Shown here in pieces: positions 9,833 to 19,789 of a stretch of DNA of 64,000 bases. The notes beneath the pieces are model-generated. The model saw only the letters and a list, made by a program, of their open reading frames with translations. It was not told the DNA's origin and ran no database searches. Source of the stretch: Clavibacter zhangzhiyongii (GTDB lineage: Bacteria > Actinomycetota > Actinomycetes > Actinomycetales > Microbacteriaceae); contig NZ_CP061274.1 in the NCBI RefSeq assembly GCF_014775655.1, positions 1,550,001 to 1,614,000 of the forward strand, written 5' to 3'. Made by a program: the position numbers and the translations under genes. The stretch's first letter is position 1; every line of letters starts with the position of its first letter.

Positions 9833-9871
9833 ACGAGCCGGGCCGCGCCCGCGGCCGCCCATCCGCCGTCC

Positions 9872-9877
9872 TAGGCT
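9872..9877 (+). promoter_or_regulatory. Leaderless -10 element of the amidohydrolase gene
   Basis: TAGGCT ends 6 nt before the ATG at 9884. It mirrors the divergent Nudix promoter 40 bp away. Confidence 0.6.
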
Positions 9878-9883
9878 CGGAGC

Positions 9884-11146
9884 ATGGTCCCCTCCGCAGA
9901 TCCCGCCTCCTCCGTCCGCGCCTCCGCCTCCTCCGTCACCGCCGTCGTCGGCGGCCACGTCGTCCCCGTCGACGGCGCCCCGATCCCCGGCGGGACCGTC
10001 CTCCTCCGCGACGGCCTCGTCGCCGCGGTCGGGCAGGGTGCCGACGTCGAGGTCCCCGAGGGCGCGACCGTCATCGACGCGACCGGCCGCTGGGTCCTCC
10101 CCGGCTTCGTCGAGGCGCACGGCCACGTCGGCATCCACGAGGAGGCCAACGGCCCCGCGGGCAACGACACCAACGAGATGACCGACCCCGACATGTCCTC
10201 GGTGCGCGCGATCGACGCCATCGACATCGACGACGAGGGCTTCCGCGACGCGCTCAAGGGCGGCGTCACGACCATCGTCGTGAAGCCCGGCTCCGGCAAC
10301 CCGATCGGCGGCCAGTCCGTCGCGATCAAGTCATGGGGCGGCCGCACCATCGACGAGCAGCTCGTCAGCGACTCCGTCAGCGTCAAGAGCGCGCTCGGCG
10401 AGAACCCCAAGCGCGTCTACGGCGCCAAGGACCGCACGCCGTCCACGCGCCTCGGCGTCGCCATGGTGATCCGCCGCGCGTTCCGCGACGCCGAGGACTA
10501 CCGCGCCGCCCGCGACCACGCCGCGCAGGAGGGCAAGCCCTTCTCCCGCGACCTCGGCAAGGAGACGCTCGTCCGCGTCCTCGACGGCAAGCTCGCCTGG
10601 GACCAGCACACGCACCGCCACGACGACATCGCGACCGCGATCCGCCTCGCCGACGAGTTCGGCTACCGCCTGGTGGTGAACCACGGCACGGAGGGCGACA
10701 AGATCGCGGACGTGCTCGCCGAGCGCGGGATCCCCGTCATCTTCGGGCCGATGATCACCTCGCGCTCCAAGGTGGAGCTGCGCGACCGCGCCGTCGCGAA
10801 CCTCGCGGCGCTGCACCGCGCGGGCGTCCTCGTGGCGATCACGACCGACGCGCCCGTGGTGCCCATCGACTTCCTGGTGCACCAGGCGTCCTTCGCGGTG
10901 AAGGACGGCCTGCCGGCCGACGTCGCGCTGCGCGCCATCACCGCGAACCCCGCCGCGATCCTCCGGCTCGACCACCGCGTGGGCGCGCTCACCCCGGGCC
11001 TCGACGCCGACGTCGTGATCTGGTCCGGCGACCCGCTCGACGTGCAGTCGCGCGCCGAGCACGTGATCATCGGCGGCGACACCGTCTACACCTGGGCCGA
11101 CGGCCGGGGCACCACGGTCGAGCGCCGCACGCGCTTCGGCGCATGA
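9884..11146 (+). CDS. Amidohydrolase, imidazolonepropionase-like
   Basis: A metal-dependent amidohydrolase (TIM barrel plus small beta domain), 420 residues. The N-terminal beta-sandwich (VVPVDGAPIPGGTVLLRDG) leads into the metal-binding HxH pair H79/H81 (VEAHGHVGIH). A further histidine lies in VVNHGTEGDK, and the metal Asp probably lies in VAITTDAPVVP. The C-terminus (GALTPGLDADVVIWSGDPLD) is the typical return of the small domain. The substrate is unknown: relatives include imidazolonepropionases, prolidase-like and cyclic-imide hydrolases. It overlaps the next gene by ATGA, so the two are probably translated together. Confidence 0.85.
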   Translation: MVPSADPASSVRASASSVTAVVGGHVVPVDGAPIPGGTVLLRDGLVAAVGQGADVEVPEGATVIDATGRWVLPGFVEAHGHVGIHEEANGPAGNDTNEMTDPDMSSVRAIDAIDIDDEGFRDALKGGVTTIVVKPGSGNPIGGQSVAIKSWGGRTIDEQLVSDSVSVKSALGENPKRVYGAKDRTPSTRLGVAMVIRRAFRDAEDYRAARDHAAQEGKPFSRDLGKETLVRVLDGKLAWDQHTHRHDDIATAIRLADEFGYRLVVNHGTEGDKIADVLAERGIPVIFGPMITSRSKVELRDRAVANLAALHRAGVLVAITTDAPVVPIDFLVHQASFAVKDGLPADVALRAITANPAAILRLDHRVGALTPGLDADVVIWSGDPLDVQSRAEHVIIGGDTVYTWADGRGTTVERRTRFGA

Positions 11147-12120
11147 GCGGCGCATCGGGCTCGGACGCCCCGCGCACCGCGGTCGTCGCCGGCGCGTCCG
11201 GCTTCATCGGTCAGGTGCTCGTCCGCGAGCTCGCCGAGGAGGGCTACCGGGTCCGCACCGTCGGGCGCTCGGGTGCCGACGCGCGCTGGGGCGACGCCGA
11301 GGGGATCCGCCGCCTCCTCGACGGCGCCGACCTCCTCGTGAACCTCGCGGGCAAGAGCGTCAACTGCCGCTACGGCGTCGCGAACCGTCGGGAGATCCTG
11401 CGCTCGCGCGTGGAGACGACGGCCGAGCTCGGCCGGGCGATCCAGGACAGCGCGCGTCCCGTGCCCATCTGGATCAACGCGTCCACCGCGACCGTGTACC
11501 GGCACGCGACCGACCGGCCGCAGACCGAGTCGACGGGCGAGCTCGGCGAGGACTTCTCGCCCTCGGTCGGCCGCGCCTGGGAGCGGGCGCTGTTCGCGCC
11601 CGACCTGCCGTCCACCCGCCGCGTGGCGCTCCGCATCGCGATCGTGCTCGGCCGTGACGGGGCGCTGCAGCCGCTGCTCGGCCTCGCCCGCTTCGGCCTC
11701 GGCGGGCCGCAGCTGGACGGGCGCTTCCCGGGTCGTCCGTCGCGGATCCGCGCGGGCGCGCACCACGTGTTCCAGCCGACGCACGGCCGCCAGGTCTTCA
11801 GCTGGCTGCACATCGACGACCTCGTGGGCATCATCCGCTTCGTCCGCGACACGCCCTCGCTCGAGGGGCCCGTGAACGCGTCGAGCCCGGAGCCCGTCAC
11901 GAACCGCCGTCTGATGAAGGTGCTCCGCCACGCGGTCCGCATGCCGGTCGGCCTGGCCGCGAACCGGTGGATGCTCGAGGTCGGCATGTGGCTGTTCCGC
12001 ACCGAGCCGGAGCTCGTGCTCAAGAGCCGGTGGGTGGTTCCCGAGACGCTGGAGCGCGCGGGCTACCGCTTCCGCTGGCCGGAGCTCGAGGCGGCGGTCG
12101 CGGACATCGTCCGGCGCTGA
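11143..12120 (+). CDS. TIGR01777-family NAD(P)-binding protein
   Basis: A 325-residue extended short-chain dehydrogenase-like protein. The nucleotide-binding GxSGxxG is at 17-23 (GASGFIG). NLAGKSVNCRY and the C-terminal part (SPEPVTNRRLMKVLRHAVRMP, then KSRWVVPETLERAGYRF) match the TIGR01777 family with its DUF1731 C-terminal segment. The family is widespread, and its enzymatic role is unproven; distant links to epimerases and cell-division regulators have been proposed. The ATG overlaps the upstream stop as ATGA, indicating coupling to the amidohydrolase. Confidence 0.88.
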   Translation: MSGASGSDAPRTAVVAGASGFIGQVLVRELAEEGYRVRTVGRSGADARWGDAEGIRRLLDGADLLVNLAGKSVNCRYGVANRREILRSRVETTAELGRAIQDSARPVPIWINASTATVYRHATDRPQTESTGELGEDFSPSVGRAWERALFAPDLPSTRRVALRIAIVLGRDGALQPLLGLARFGLGGPQLDGRFPGRPSRIRAGAHHVFQPTHGRQVFSWLHIDDLVGIIRFVRDTPSLEGPVNASSPEPVTNRRLMKVLRHAVRMPVGLAANRWMLEVGMWLFRTEPELVLKSRWVVPETLERAGYRFRWPELEAAVADIVRR

Positions 12121-12132
12121 GCCCGATCCCGG

Positions 12133-12162
12133 GCCCGGCCACCGCGCGCGAGGCGGCCGGGC
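12133..12162 (+). terminator. Hairpin after the TIGR01777 gene
   Basis: GCCCGGCC and GGCCGGGC arms (8 bp) around a 14-nt loop, 12 nt after the stop and before the lepA start region. No U-tract. Confidence 0.45.
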
Positions 12163-12236
12163 GCGGATGGCCCGGCCGACGCCGCGTGGGATGATCGTGG
12201 TTCCCGCCCCACCGCACCGACCCCTCGAAGGAACGC

Positions 12237-14084
<1,848 letters not shown>

Positions 14085-14102
14085 CCGCTCGGCCCTCACG
14101 CA

Positions 14103-14140
14103 CGACGCGCCCCCTGCCTCTCGAGGCAGGGGGCGCGTCG
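14103..14140. terminator. Bidirectional terminator between lepA and the LPxTG gene
   Basis: A GC-rich stem of at least 16 bp (about 14103-14120 with 14123-14140) with a minimal loop, lying 19 nt after lepA and 10 nt from the convergent surface-protein stop. It can serve both genes. Confidence 0.85.
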
Positions 14141-14149
14141 CATGTCGGC

Positions 14150-15793
14150 TCAGCGGGCGAGGGCGTTCCGGCGTCGGCGGACGGCGGGGACGATGAGCAG
14201 CGCGAGCCCGGCTGCCAGGAGCGACCCCGTCAGCGCGATCAGCGGCACCGGGTCGGCACCCGTCATCGGCAGCCCCGTGCGGTGCGAGACGGCGACGGCG
14301 GTCCCGCCGGTGACCGAGAACGCGACGGCGGGGGAGGCCGCCGAGCGGATGTACCGCTCGCTGCGCTCGAGCGGGAGCAGGTGCGAGCCCACCGCGGTCA
14401 CGGAGTAGCGGCCCGAGGGCAGGCCGGCGTCGATGGACCATCGACCGTCCGCGCGCACGTCGGCCGTCAGCTGGCGCGGCGATCCGCTGCCCGCGACCGT
14501 CACCAGGACGCGCGAGCCGGCGGTGCCGGTCCCCGTGAGGTGCACCCGGCCGGACACCTGCGCGTCCGCCGTCGGCGACGTGATGACCGGAGCGGCCGGC
14601 GCCACGGTGAAGGTCGGCCGCGCCTCCGCGGCACCGGCGGCCTGCTCGGCCTTCATGAACCAGATGCCGATCGGCAGGCGCTCGGTCGTGCTCCAGCGGC
14701 CGTCCGCGCCGACCCGGGTGGAGAAGACGAGGGACTCCCCGGCGTCGCTCGGGTAGTCGCGGTCGCCCTCGGGGAAGACGTAGACCCACAGGTCCGTGTC
14801 CGGCTCGCCCGTGCCGGAGAACGTCGTCTCGCCCTCGACCTGGCTGTCGCCCTCGCGGGGGGAGAGGAGGACCGGGCGGACGGCGTCGGCGGCGCGGGTC
14901 ACCGTGACGGCGACGGGGGCGGTGGGGGCCGACTCGATGGAGCGCGCGTCGCGCTCGTACGGCAGCGGGTGCGAGGCGACGGCCGTCACCGCGTAGGAGC
15001 CCGCGGCGACGCGGACCTCGGTGGACCAGGTGCCGTCCGCGCGCACGGGGGTCGTGACGGTGGTCGGCTCGTCGCCTCCCGCGATCGTGAGCACGGTCCG
15101 CGATCCCGCGGCCCCGGTCCCGGCGAGGCGCAGGCGGCCCTCGACGCGGGCGTCGGGCGTCGGCGTGGTGATGCGCGGAGACGCCGGGGTGATCGTGAAG
15201 GCCACGTTCCCCTCCGACGCCGTCAGCTCCTCGCCGAGCTCCTGGTCCGCCTTGTACGCCCAGTAGCCGACGGGCAGGGTCTCGGTGGTGCTCCAGCGGC
15301 CGTCGGCGCCGACCGCCGCGGAGTAGTTGAGGAAGTCGGCGGCGTCGCTCCCGCCGCCGCGGAGGCCCGCGGCGAAGACCGAGATGCGGATGGTCGCCCC
15401 GGCGACGCCCGTGCCGGAGAACGTCGTCGTGCCCTCGACCTGGGCGTCGCCCTCGGCGGGGGTCAGCAGCACGGGACCCGGCAGGGCGGCGGCCTCGCGG
15501 GCCGGCTCCGCGGCGGCGGGGGCAGGGGCGGACGGGGGAGCGGGAGCCGTCGTCGGGCTCGCGGTCGGCTCCGTGACGGGAGCGGCAGCGGGGGCGGCGT
15601 CAGCCGGAGCCGAGTCCGCCGACGCGGCCGTCGGCGCGGGAGCGGGCATCCCCGAGACGGCGACGGGGGCCGGTGCCCCCGTCACGTCGGTCGCGGCGTG
15701 CGCCGGCAGGCCGGTCGCGAGCAGGGCGGCGGACAGGGCCGTGGCGGTGACGGCGGTGAGAAGGGGGCGGATGGGACGGACGCGCGTGCGCAT
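14150..15793 (-). CDS. Sortase-anchored surface protein with alternating Ig-like repeats
   Basis: A secreted, cell-wall-anchored protein of 547 residues. It has a signal peptide (MRTRVRPIRPLLTAVTATAL ... LPAHAA), then an Ala/Pro/Ser/Thr-rich spacer. Two alternating beta modules follow, in the order A-B-A-B. Module A starts VLL(T/S)PxEGDxQVEG and contains VGADGRWSTTE. Module B starts DA(R/Q)V(E/S)G and contains VRADG(T/R)WS and YxVTAV. The C-terminus has the LPMTG sortase signal (508-512), a hydrophobic helix and RRRR. An in-frame ATG 81 bp further upstream exists, but 15793 gives a proper signal peptide and follows GAGGA. The ligand is unknown; adhesion or wall interaction is an inference. 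Confidence 0.85.
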   Translation of the reverse strand: MRTRVRPIRPLLTAVTATALSAALLATGLPAHAATDVTGAPAPVAVSGMPAPAPTAASADSAPADAAPAAAPVTEPTASPTTAPAPPSAPAPAAAEPAREAAALPGPVLLTPAEGDAQVEGTTTFSGTGVAGATIRISVFAAGLRGGGSDAADFLNYSAAVGADGRWSTTETLPVGYWAYKADQELGEELTASEGNVAFTITPASPRITTPTPDARVEGRLRLAGTGAAGSRTVLTIAGGDEPTTVTTPVRADGTWSTEVRVAAGSYAVTAVASHPLPYERDARSIESAPTAPVAVTVTRAADAVRPVLLSPREGDSQVEGETTFSGTGEPDTDLWVYVFPEGDRDYPSDAGESLVFSTRVGADGRWSTTERLPIGIWFMKAEQAAGAAEARPTFTVAPAAPVITSPTADAQVSGRVHLTGTGTAGSRVLVTVAGSGSPRQLTADVRADGRWSIDAGLPSGRYSVTAVGSHLLPLERSERYIRSAASPAVAFSVTGGTAVAVSHRTGLPMTGADPVPLIALTGSLLAAGLALLIVPAVRRRRNALAR

Positions 15794-16044
15794 GGCTTCC
15801 TCGGAGTCGAAGGCGGAGTACCGACGGAGCGCGGGCGACCTGCCTGGTCGGTCCGTGCGTCGGATCGGCTTCACCGTATCGGCGCGGGCGACCGCGAGAA
15901 TCGCTTTCTGATCACGGATTCATCACGCGAGGAGATCTCATCCGCACGGCATCTCGCGGGGATGACGAAGCGGATCCGGACGGGGGATGACACGGCGGCA
16001 CCGCGCGTGCTAGGCGCCCGCGGTCCGCTCGCAGGCCCACGCCG
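15794..16044. other. Intergenic region of the divergent LPxTG and DUF1990 genes
   Basis: About 250 bp that is less GC-rich than the genes, especially 15895-15960. It should hold the promoter of the surface-protein gene on the minus strand. No conserved operator, RNA gene or additional ORF was recognised. Confidence 0.5.
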
Positions 16045-16050
16045 TAGTCT
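16045..16050 (+). promoter_or_regulatory. Leaderless -10 element of the DUF1990 gene
   Basis: TAGTCT ends 7 nt before the ATG at 16058. Confidence 0.55.
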
Positions 16051-16057
16051 TGACGTC

Positions 16058-16711
16058 ATGCGCCGCAGCACCTACACCGCGACCGCCGTCACGTACGGCT
16101 CCGTCGGCGGCACCCAGGCCGTCGACCTCATGACGTACCCGCCCGAGGGCTACCGCCCCGCCGAGGCGAGCGCCCGGCTCGGCAGCGGCGACGAGCGCTT
16201 CGAGCAGGCCGTCGCCCTCCTCATGACGTGGGGCGTGCAGCGCGGCAGCGGCATCGAGGTCACGCGCATCGAGCAGGAGGTGCCGGACGACCCCGGGTAC
16301 ACCGGCCTGACGTTCGACGAGGACGGCGTGCCGCAGGCGCCCGTCGACCGCCCGCGCGAGGCGCTCTACGGCGACGACGGCACCGCGTGGATCACGTCGG
16401 GCACCTCGGCCGTGCTCCGCATGCCGTTCGGGCCGTTCCACCCCGAGGCACCCGTGCGCGTCGTGTACACGGTGCATGAGCCCGACCGCGTCGGCTTCGC
16501 CTACGGCACCGTGCACGGGCACCCGCTGAGCGGCGAGGAGGCGTTCCTCGTCTCCCGCGAGGCCGACGGCAGCGTGTGGCTGACGCTCCGCGTCTTCTCG
16601 CGACCCGCGTCCTGGCCGCTGCGGCTGGCGAGCCCGGTCCTGCGCATCGTCCAGGGCGTCTTCATGCGCCGCTACCTCAAGGCGCTGCACCCGGCGGTCG
16701 CCTCCGCCTGA
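16058..16711 (+). CDS. DUF1990 family protein
   Basis: A 217-residue protein matching the DUF1990 family, seen mostly in actinobacteria and plants and of unknown function. It has the family pattern of a short aromatic N-terminus (TYTATAVTYGSVGGTQA), a middle Gly-rich beta segment (FGPFHPEAPVRVVYTV, FAYGTVHGHPLSGEEAF) and a helical C-terminus (PVLRIVQGVFMRRYLKAL). There is no signal peptide. The start follows from the leaderless -10 element. It converges on the HAD gene, with 34 bp between the stops. Confidence 0.82.
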   Translation: MRRSTYTATAVTYGSVGGTQAVDLMTYPPEGYRPAEASARLGSGDERFEQAVALLMTWGVQRGSGIEVTRIEQEVPDDPGYTGLTFDEDGVPQAPVDRPREALYGDDGTAWITSGTSAVLRMPFGPFHPEAPVRVVYTVHEPDRVGFAYGTVHGHPLSGEEAFLVSREADGSVWLTLRVFSRPASWPLRLASPVLRIVQGVFMRRYLKALHPAVASA

Positions 16712-16745
16712 TCCCCGCGCGCCGCCGCACGCGGTCCCTGCGCGG

Positions 16746-17447
16746 TCAGCCCGCGGCGAGCCCGTCGAGGTACGCCATGACCTCGTCGTGGCCGACCGCG
16801 AGGTCCGGCACCACGACCGCCGCGTGCGCCTCCGGGGCCCGCAGCTGCTCGACCTCGTAGGCGCCCGTCGCCACCGCCACGAACGGGAAGCCCGCGGCCT
16901 CTGCGGCCACGCCGTCCGCGGGGGTGTCGCCGATGATCACGACGGTCGCGCCCGCGAGCGCGGCGGCGGCCCGCCGGGTGAGGTCGCTGCGGACGCGCGC
17001 CTCGTGCCCGAAGAACGACGCATCCCAGTCGAACAGGTCGACGTCGAGGCCCGCGCCGTCGAGCTTGTAGCGGGCGCGCAGCGGCGAGTTGCCGGTGAGG
17101 AGCGCGTTCACCCAGCCGCGCGCGGCCACGTCGGCGACGAGCCGGGGCACGCCGACGGGCACCTCGCGGCGCCCGGCGCCGTAGTGCTCGACGCGCGACA
17201 TCCCCTCGAGCTGCTCCCGCACCGCCGCGTGCAGCGACGCCGGCAGCCCGTAGAGGTCGAGCGTCTCCCAGATGATCTGGCCGTCCGTCTTGCCGTGCGC
17301 GTGCACCGTGCGGTCCTCGAGCGCCTCGCCCGCGGCGAGCTCGATCGCGCGGTGGTACATGCCGCCGGCGCGCGGGCCGTTGAGCAGGAGCGTGCCGTCG
17401 ACGTCCCAGAGGACGTGCAGGGGCCGGGGCGAGGGGGCGTCGGTCAT
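16746..17447 (-). CDS. HAD-superfamily hydrolase
   Basis: A 233-residue haloacid-dehalogenase-fold phosphatase. Motif I is DVDGTL with Asp15 and Asp17; motif II is LLTGNS; the helical cap spans about 20-95; motif IV is VVIIGDTPADG. It resembles phosphoglycolate phosphatase-like family members, but the substrate cannot be assigned. The ATG at 17447 is preceded on its strand by CAGGAT ending 6 nt upstream, so it may be leaderless. An upstream in-frame start would add 17 residues that look unlike protein. Confidence 0.85.
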   Translation of the reverse strand: MTDAPSPRPLHVLWDVDGTLLLNGPRAGGMYHRAIELAAGEALEDRTVHAHGKTDGQIIWETLDLYGLPASLHAAVREQLEGMSRVEHYGAGRREVPVGVPRLVADVAARGWVNALLTGNSPLRARYKLDGAGLDVDLFDWDASFFGHEARVRSDLTRRAAAALAGATVVIIGDTPADGVAAEAAGFPFVAVATGAYEVEQLRAPEAHAAVVVPDLAVGHDEVMAYLDGLAAG

Positions 17448-17545
17448 GCCCCCATCCTGCCGGAGCCGCCCGTGCGGGCCGCACCGACCGACCCGCACCG
17501 CCCCCGCCGGACGGGAGCGCCTCCCGGCCGGGGGATGATGGACGG

Positions 17546-18769
17546 ATGCCGTCCGCCCTGCCCCTCGCCGATCCCGCCCCCGCCGACGGGCTGCTGCCGG
17601 CCTCCGCGTCCGACGGCGCCGGGTCCCGCGCGTTCGGCGTCTACCTGCACGTCCCGTTCTGCCGCGTGCGCTGCGGCTACTGCGACTTCAACACCTACAC
17701 GGCGCCCGAGCTGCGCGGCGTGCGGCAGTCCGACTACGCGTCCCAGGCCGTGCAGGAGGTGCGCTTCGCCGGATCCGCGCTGCAGGACTCGGGAGTGCCC
17801 GCGCGCCCCGCGTCCACCGTCTTCCTCGGCGGCGGCACGCCCACGCTCCTGCCGGTCGAGGACCTCGTCCGGATGCTCGACGCGGTGCGCGACACGTGGG
17901 GCATCGCCGACGGCGCCGAGGTCACGACCGAGGCGAACCCCGACAGCGTCGACGACGCCTACCTCGCCGCCCTCGCCGCGGGCGGCTTCACGCGCGTGTC
18001 CTTCGGCATGCAGTCCGCCGTCCCGCGCGTGCTCGCGACCCTCGAGCGCACGCACGACCCCGCGCGCATCGCGCCCGTCGTCCGGGGTGCCCGGGCCGCC
18101 GGCCTCGAGGTGAGCCTCGACCTCATCTACGGCACGCCGGGGGAGACCATCGACGACTGGCGCGCCTCGCTGGAGCAGGCGATCGCGCAGGAGCCCGACC
18201 ACCTCTCCGCCTACGCGCTCATCGTCGAGCCCGGCACGAAGCTCGCGCGGCAGATCCGCCGCGGCGAGGTGCCCGAGCCCGACGAGGACCTCCAGGCCGA
18301 CATGTACGAGCTCGCCGACCGGATGCTCGGCGAGGCCGGCTACGAGTGGTACGAGGTGAGCAACTGGGCGCGCGGCGGTCGCCGCAGCCGCCACAACCTC
18401 GCCTACTGGCAGGGCCACGACTGGTGGGGCGTCGGACCGGGCGCGCACAGCCACGTCGGCGGCGTGCGCTGGTGGAACGTCAAGCACCCGGCCGCGTACG
18501 CCGACCGCGTGCTCGCCGGGGCGTCCCCGGGCGCGGGCCGCGAGACGCTCGACGACGCGACGCGCGAGGTGGAGCGCGTGCTGCTCGGCGCGCGCATCCG
18601 CGACGGGCTCGCGATCCCGACGCTCACCGCGGAGGGCCGCCGACAGGTGGCGGGGCTCATCGCGGACGGGCTCGTGGATCCGCGCGCCGCGCTCGCGGGC
18701 ACGCTCGTCCTGACCCTGCAGGGGCGCCTGCTCGCCGACGCGGTCGTGCGGCGGCTGCTCGAGGACTGA
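17546..18769 (+). CDS. hemW: Radical SAM protein HemW (heme chaperone)
   Basis: A 407-residue radical SAM protein of the HemN/HemW group. The cluster cysteines C39, C43 and C46 (VPFCRVRCGYCDF) give CX3CX2C followed by CxF, as in HemW. GGGTPTLL, FGMQSAVP and DLIYGTPGET are the conserved SAM-barrel motifs. The family was long annotated as oxygen-independent coproporphyrinogen oxidase, but HemW is now seen as a heme-binding chaperone. In actinobacteria it usually sits near lepA and hrcA, as here. The start ATG is 17546. Confidence 0.93.
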   Translation: MPSALPLADPAPADGLLPASASDGAGSRAFGVYLHVPFCRVRCGYCDFNTYTAPELRGVRQSDYASQAVQEVRFAGSALQDSGVPARPASTVFLGGGTPTLLPVEDLVRMLDAVRDTWGIADGAEVTTEANPDSVDDAYLAALAAGGFTRVSFGMQSAVPRVLATLERTHDPARIAPVVRGARAAGLEVSLDLIYGTPGETIDDWRASLEQAIAQEPDHLSAYALIVEPGTKLARQIRRGEVPEPDEDLQADMYELADRMLGEAGYEWYEVSNWARGGRRSRHNLAYWQGHDWWGVGPGAHSHVGGVRWWNVKHPAAYADRVLAGASPGAGRETLDDATREVERVLLGARIRDGLAIPTLTAEGRRQVAGLIADGLVDPRAALAGTLVLTLQGRLLADAVVRRLLED

Positions 18770-18786
18770 ACGCCGCCCGCGGGACG

Positions 18787-19200
18787 TCAGAGGACGACGG
18801 CGCCCACGTCGTCGCCGGCCTCGCGCTCGAGGTCGCTGCGCTCGACGCAGAACTCGTTGCCCTCGGGATCCGCGAGCACGACCCAGCCGCTGCCGTCGGC
18901 GTCGCGCCGGTCGGCCACGAGCGCCGCGCCGAGCGCGAGCACGCGCTCGACCTCCTCGTCGCGCGTCCGGTCGTCGGGCGCGAGGTCGAGGTGGACGCGG
19001 TTCTTCGCGGCCTTCGGGGCGTCGGAGCGCTGCAGGATGATGCCGAGCCCCGAGACCGGGTCGCCCAGCCACGCGGCGTCGTCGCCGGGCCGGTTCGGCT
19101 CGTCGGGGTCCTCCTCGAAGCCGGTGACGCCCGCCCAGAAGAGGGACAGCGCGTGCGGGTCGCGGCAGTCGATGGCGACGTGCCGGATCCTCGCGCTCAT
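18787..19200 (-). CDS. VOC superfamily (glyoxalase-like) protein
   Basis: A 137-residue vicinal-oxygen-chelate fold protein with two beta-alpha-beta-beta-beta halves: IRHVAIDCRDPHALSLFWAGVTGF opens the first and NRVHLDLAPDDR opens the second, ending DPEGNEFCVE. This is the glyoxalase-like domain 6 type common in actinobacteria. Enzymatic activity and substrate are unknown. It lies between the convergent hemW (18 bp) and the DUF4870 gene on the same strand, with only 10 bp separating them, so the latter two may be cotranscribed. Confidence 0.85.
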   Translation of the reverse strand: MSARIRHVAIDCRDPHALSLFWAGVTGFEEDPDEPNRPGDDAAWLGDPVSGLGIILQRSDAPKAAKNRVHLDLAPDDRTRDEEVERVLALGAALVADRRDADGSGWVVLADPEGNEFCVERSDLEREAGDDVGAVVL

Positions 19201-19210
19201 GGTCGACCGC

Positions 19211-19606
19211 CTACTTGATCCACCGGATGTTGAGCGGGTAGCGGTACGGCCGGCCGCTCTGCACGCGCGCGCCGCCGATGATCGCGAACACGATGTTGAC
19301 GACGACCACGGCGAAGATCACGAGGCCGAGGAGCAGGTTGAGCAGGATCCCGAGGAACGGGATGACGATGAAGACGGCCTGCAGCACGTTGAGGATGACG
19401 AGCGCACCGGCGACGTTGATCGTCCAGTTCGTCGCCTCCTTGCCCTCCTGGTCGGTGAAGCGGCCGCGCTCGCGGAACACGAGCCAGACGATGAACGACG
19501 GGACGATGAGGATCGCGAGGAAGTGCGTCAGCGACGCCCACAGGCGGTCCTCGCTCGGCGTCAGCGGGGCCGGGGCGCCGTAGGGGTGGGAGTCGGGTGC
19601 GGACAT
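19211..19606 (-). CDS. DUF4870 small membrane protein
   Basis: A 131-residue membrane protein. After a short Pro-rich cytoplasmic start (MSAPDSHPYGAPAPLTPSED) it has about three helices (LTHFLAILIVPSFIVWLVF; NVAGALVILNVLQAVFIVIP; LLNLLLGLVIFAVVVVNIVF) with the conserved DQEGKEATNW loop typical of DUF4870/Tic20-like small proteins. Function unknown. The ATG at 19606 gives the expected short N-terminus. Confidence 0.85.
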   Translation of the reverse strand: MSAPDSHPYGAPAPLTPSEDRLWASLTHFLAILIVPSFIVWLVFRERGRFTDQEGKEATNWTINVAGALVILNVLQAVFIVIPFLGILLNLLLGLVIFAVVVVNIVFAIIGGARVQSGRPYRYPLNIRWIK

Positions 19607-19746
19607 CGCGGTGCCTCTCGGTGCGCGGCCGTCGCCGGGTGCCGGCGGACCGCGGTGGATCGTGGGTGGGCCGGGCGTCGCCGGGCCGTCCCACGCTACC
19701 GCCGTCGACGCGCGACCGGCAATGCCGACCGGGCCCGGACGCGCGG

Positions 19747-19752
19747 TACGAT
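19747..19752 (+). promoter_or_regulatory. Probable -10 element of hrcA
   Basis: TACGAT immediately precedes and touches the CIRCE repeat, so transcription would begin inside the operator. Confidence 0.5.
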
Positions 19753-19778
19753 TGGCAGTCAGCGACGGTGAGTGCCAG
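19752..19778 (+). promoter_or_regulatory. CIRCE operator (HrcA binding site)
   Basis: Inverted repeat with arms TTGGCAGTC (19752-19760) and GAGTGCCAG (19770-19778) separated by 9 nt. It matches the CIRCE consensus TTAGCACTC-N9-GAGTGCTAA with a few changes. It lies 11 nt upstream of the hrcA ATG and overlaps its probable promoter, which implies autorepression relieved by heat shock. Confidence 0.88.
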
Positions 19779-19789
19779 GAGGGAGCGCC

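Noticed and set aside
19772-19789. Upstream start of hrcA adding six residues
   Set aside because: It lies within the CIRCE operator and lacks a Shine-Dalgarno, while ATG 19790 follows AGGAGGG.
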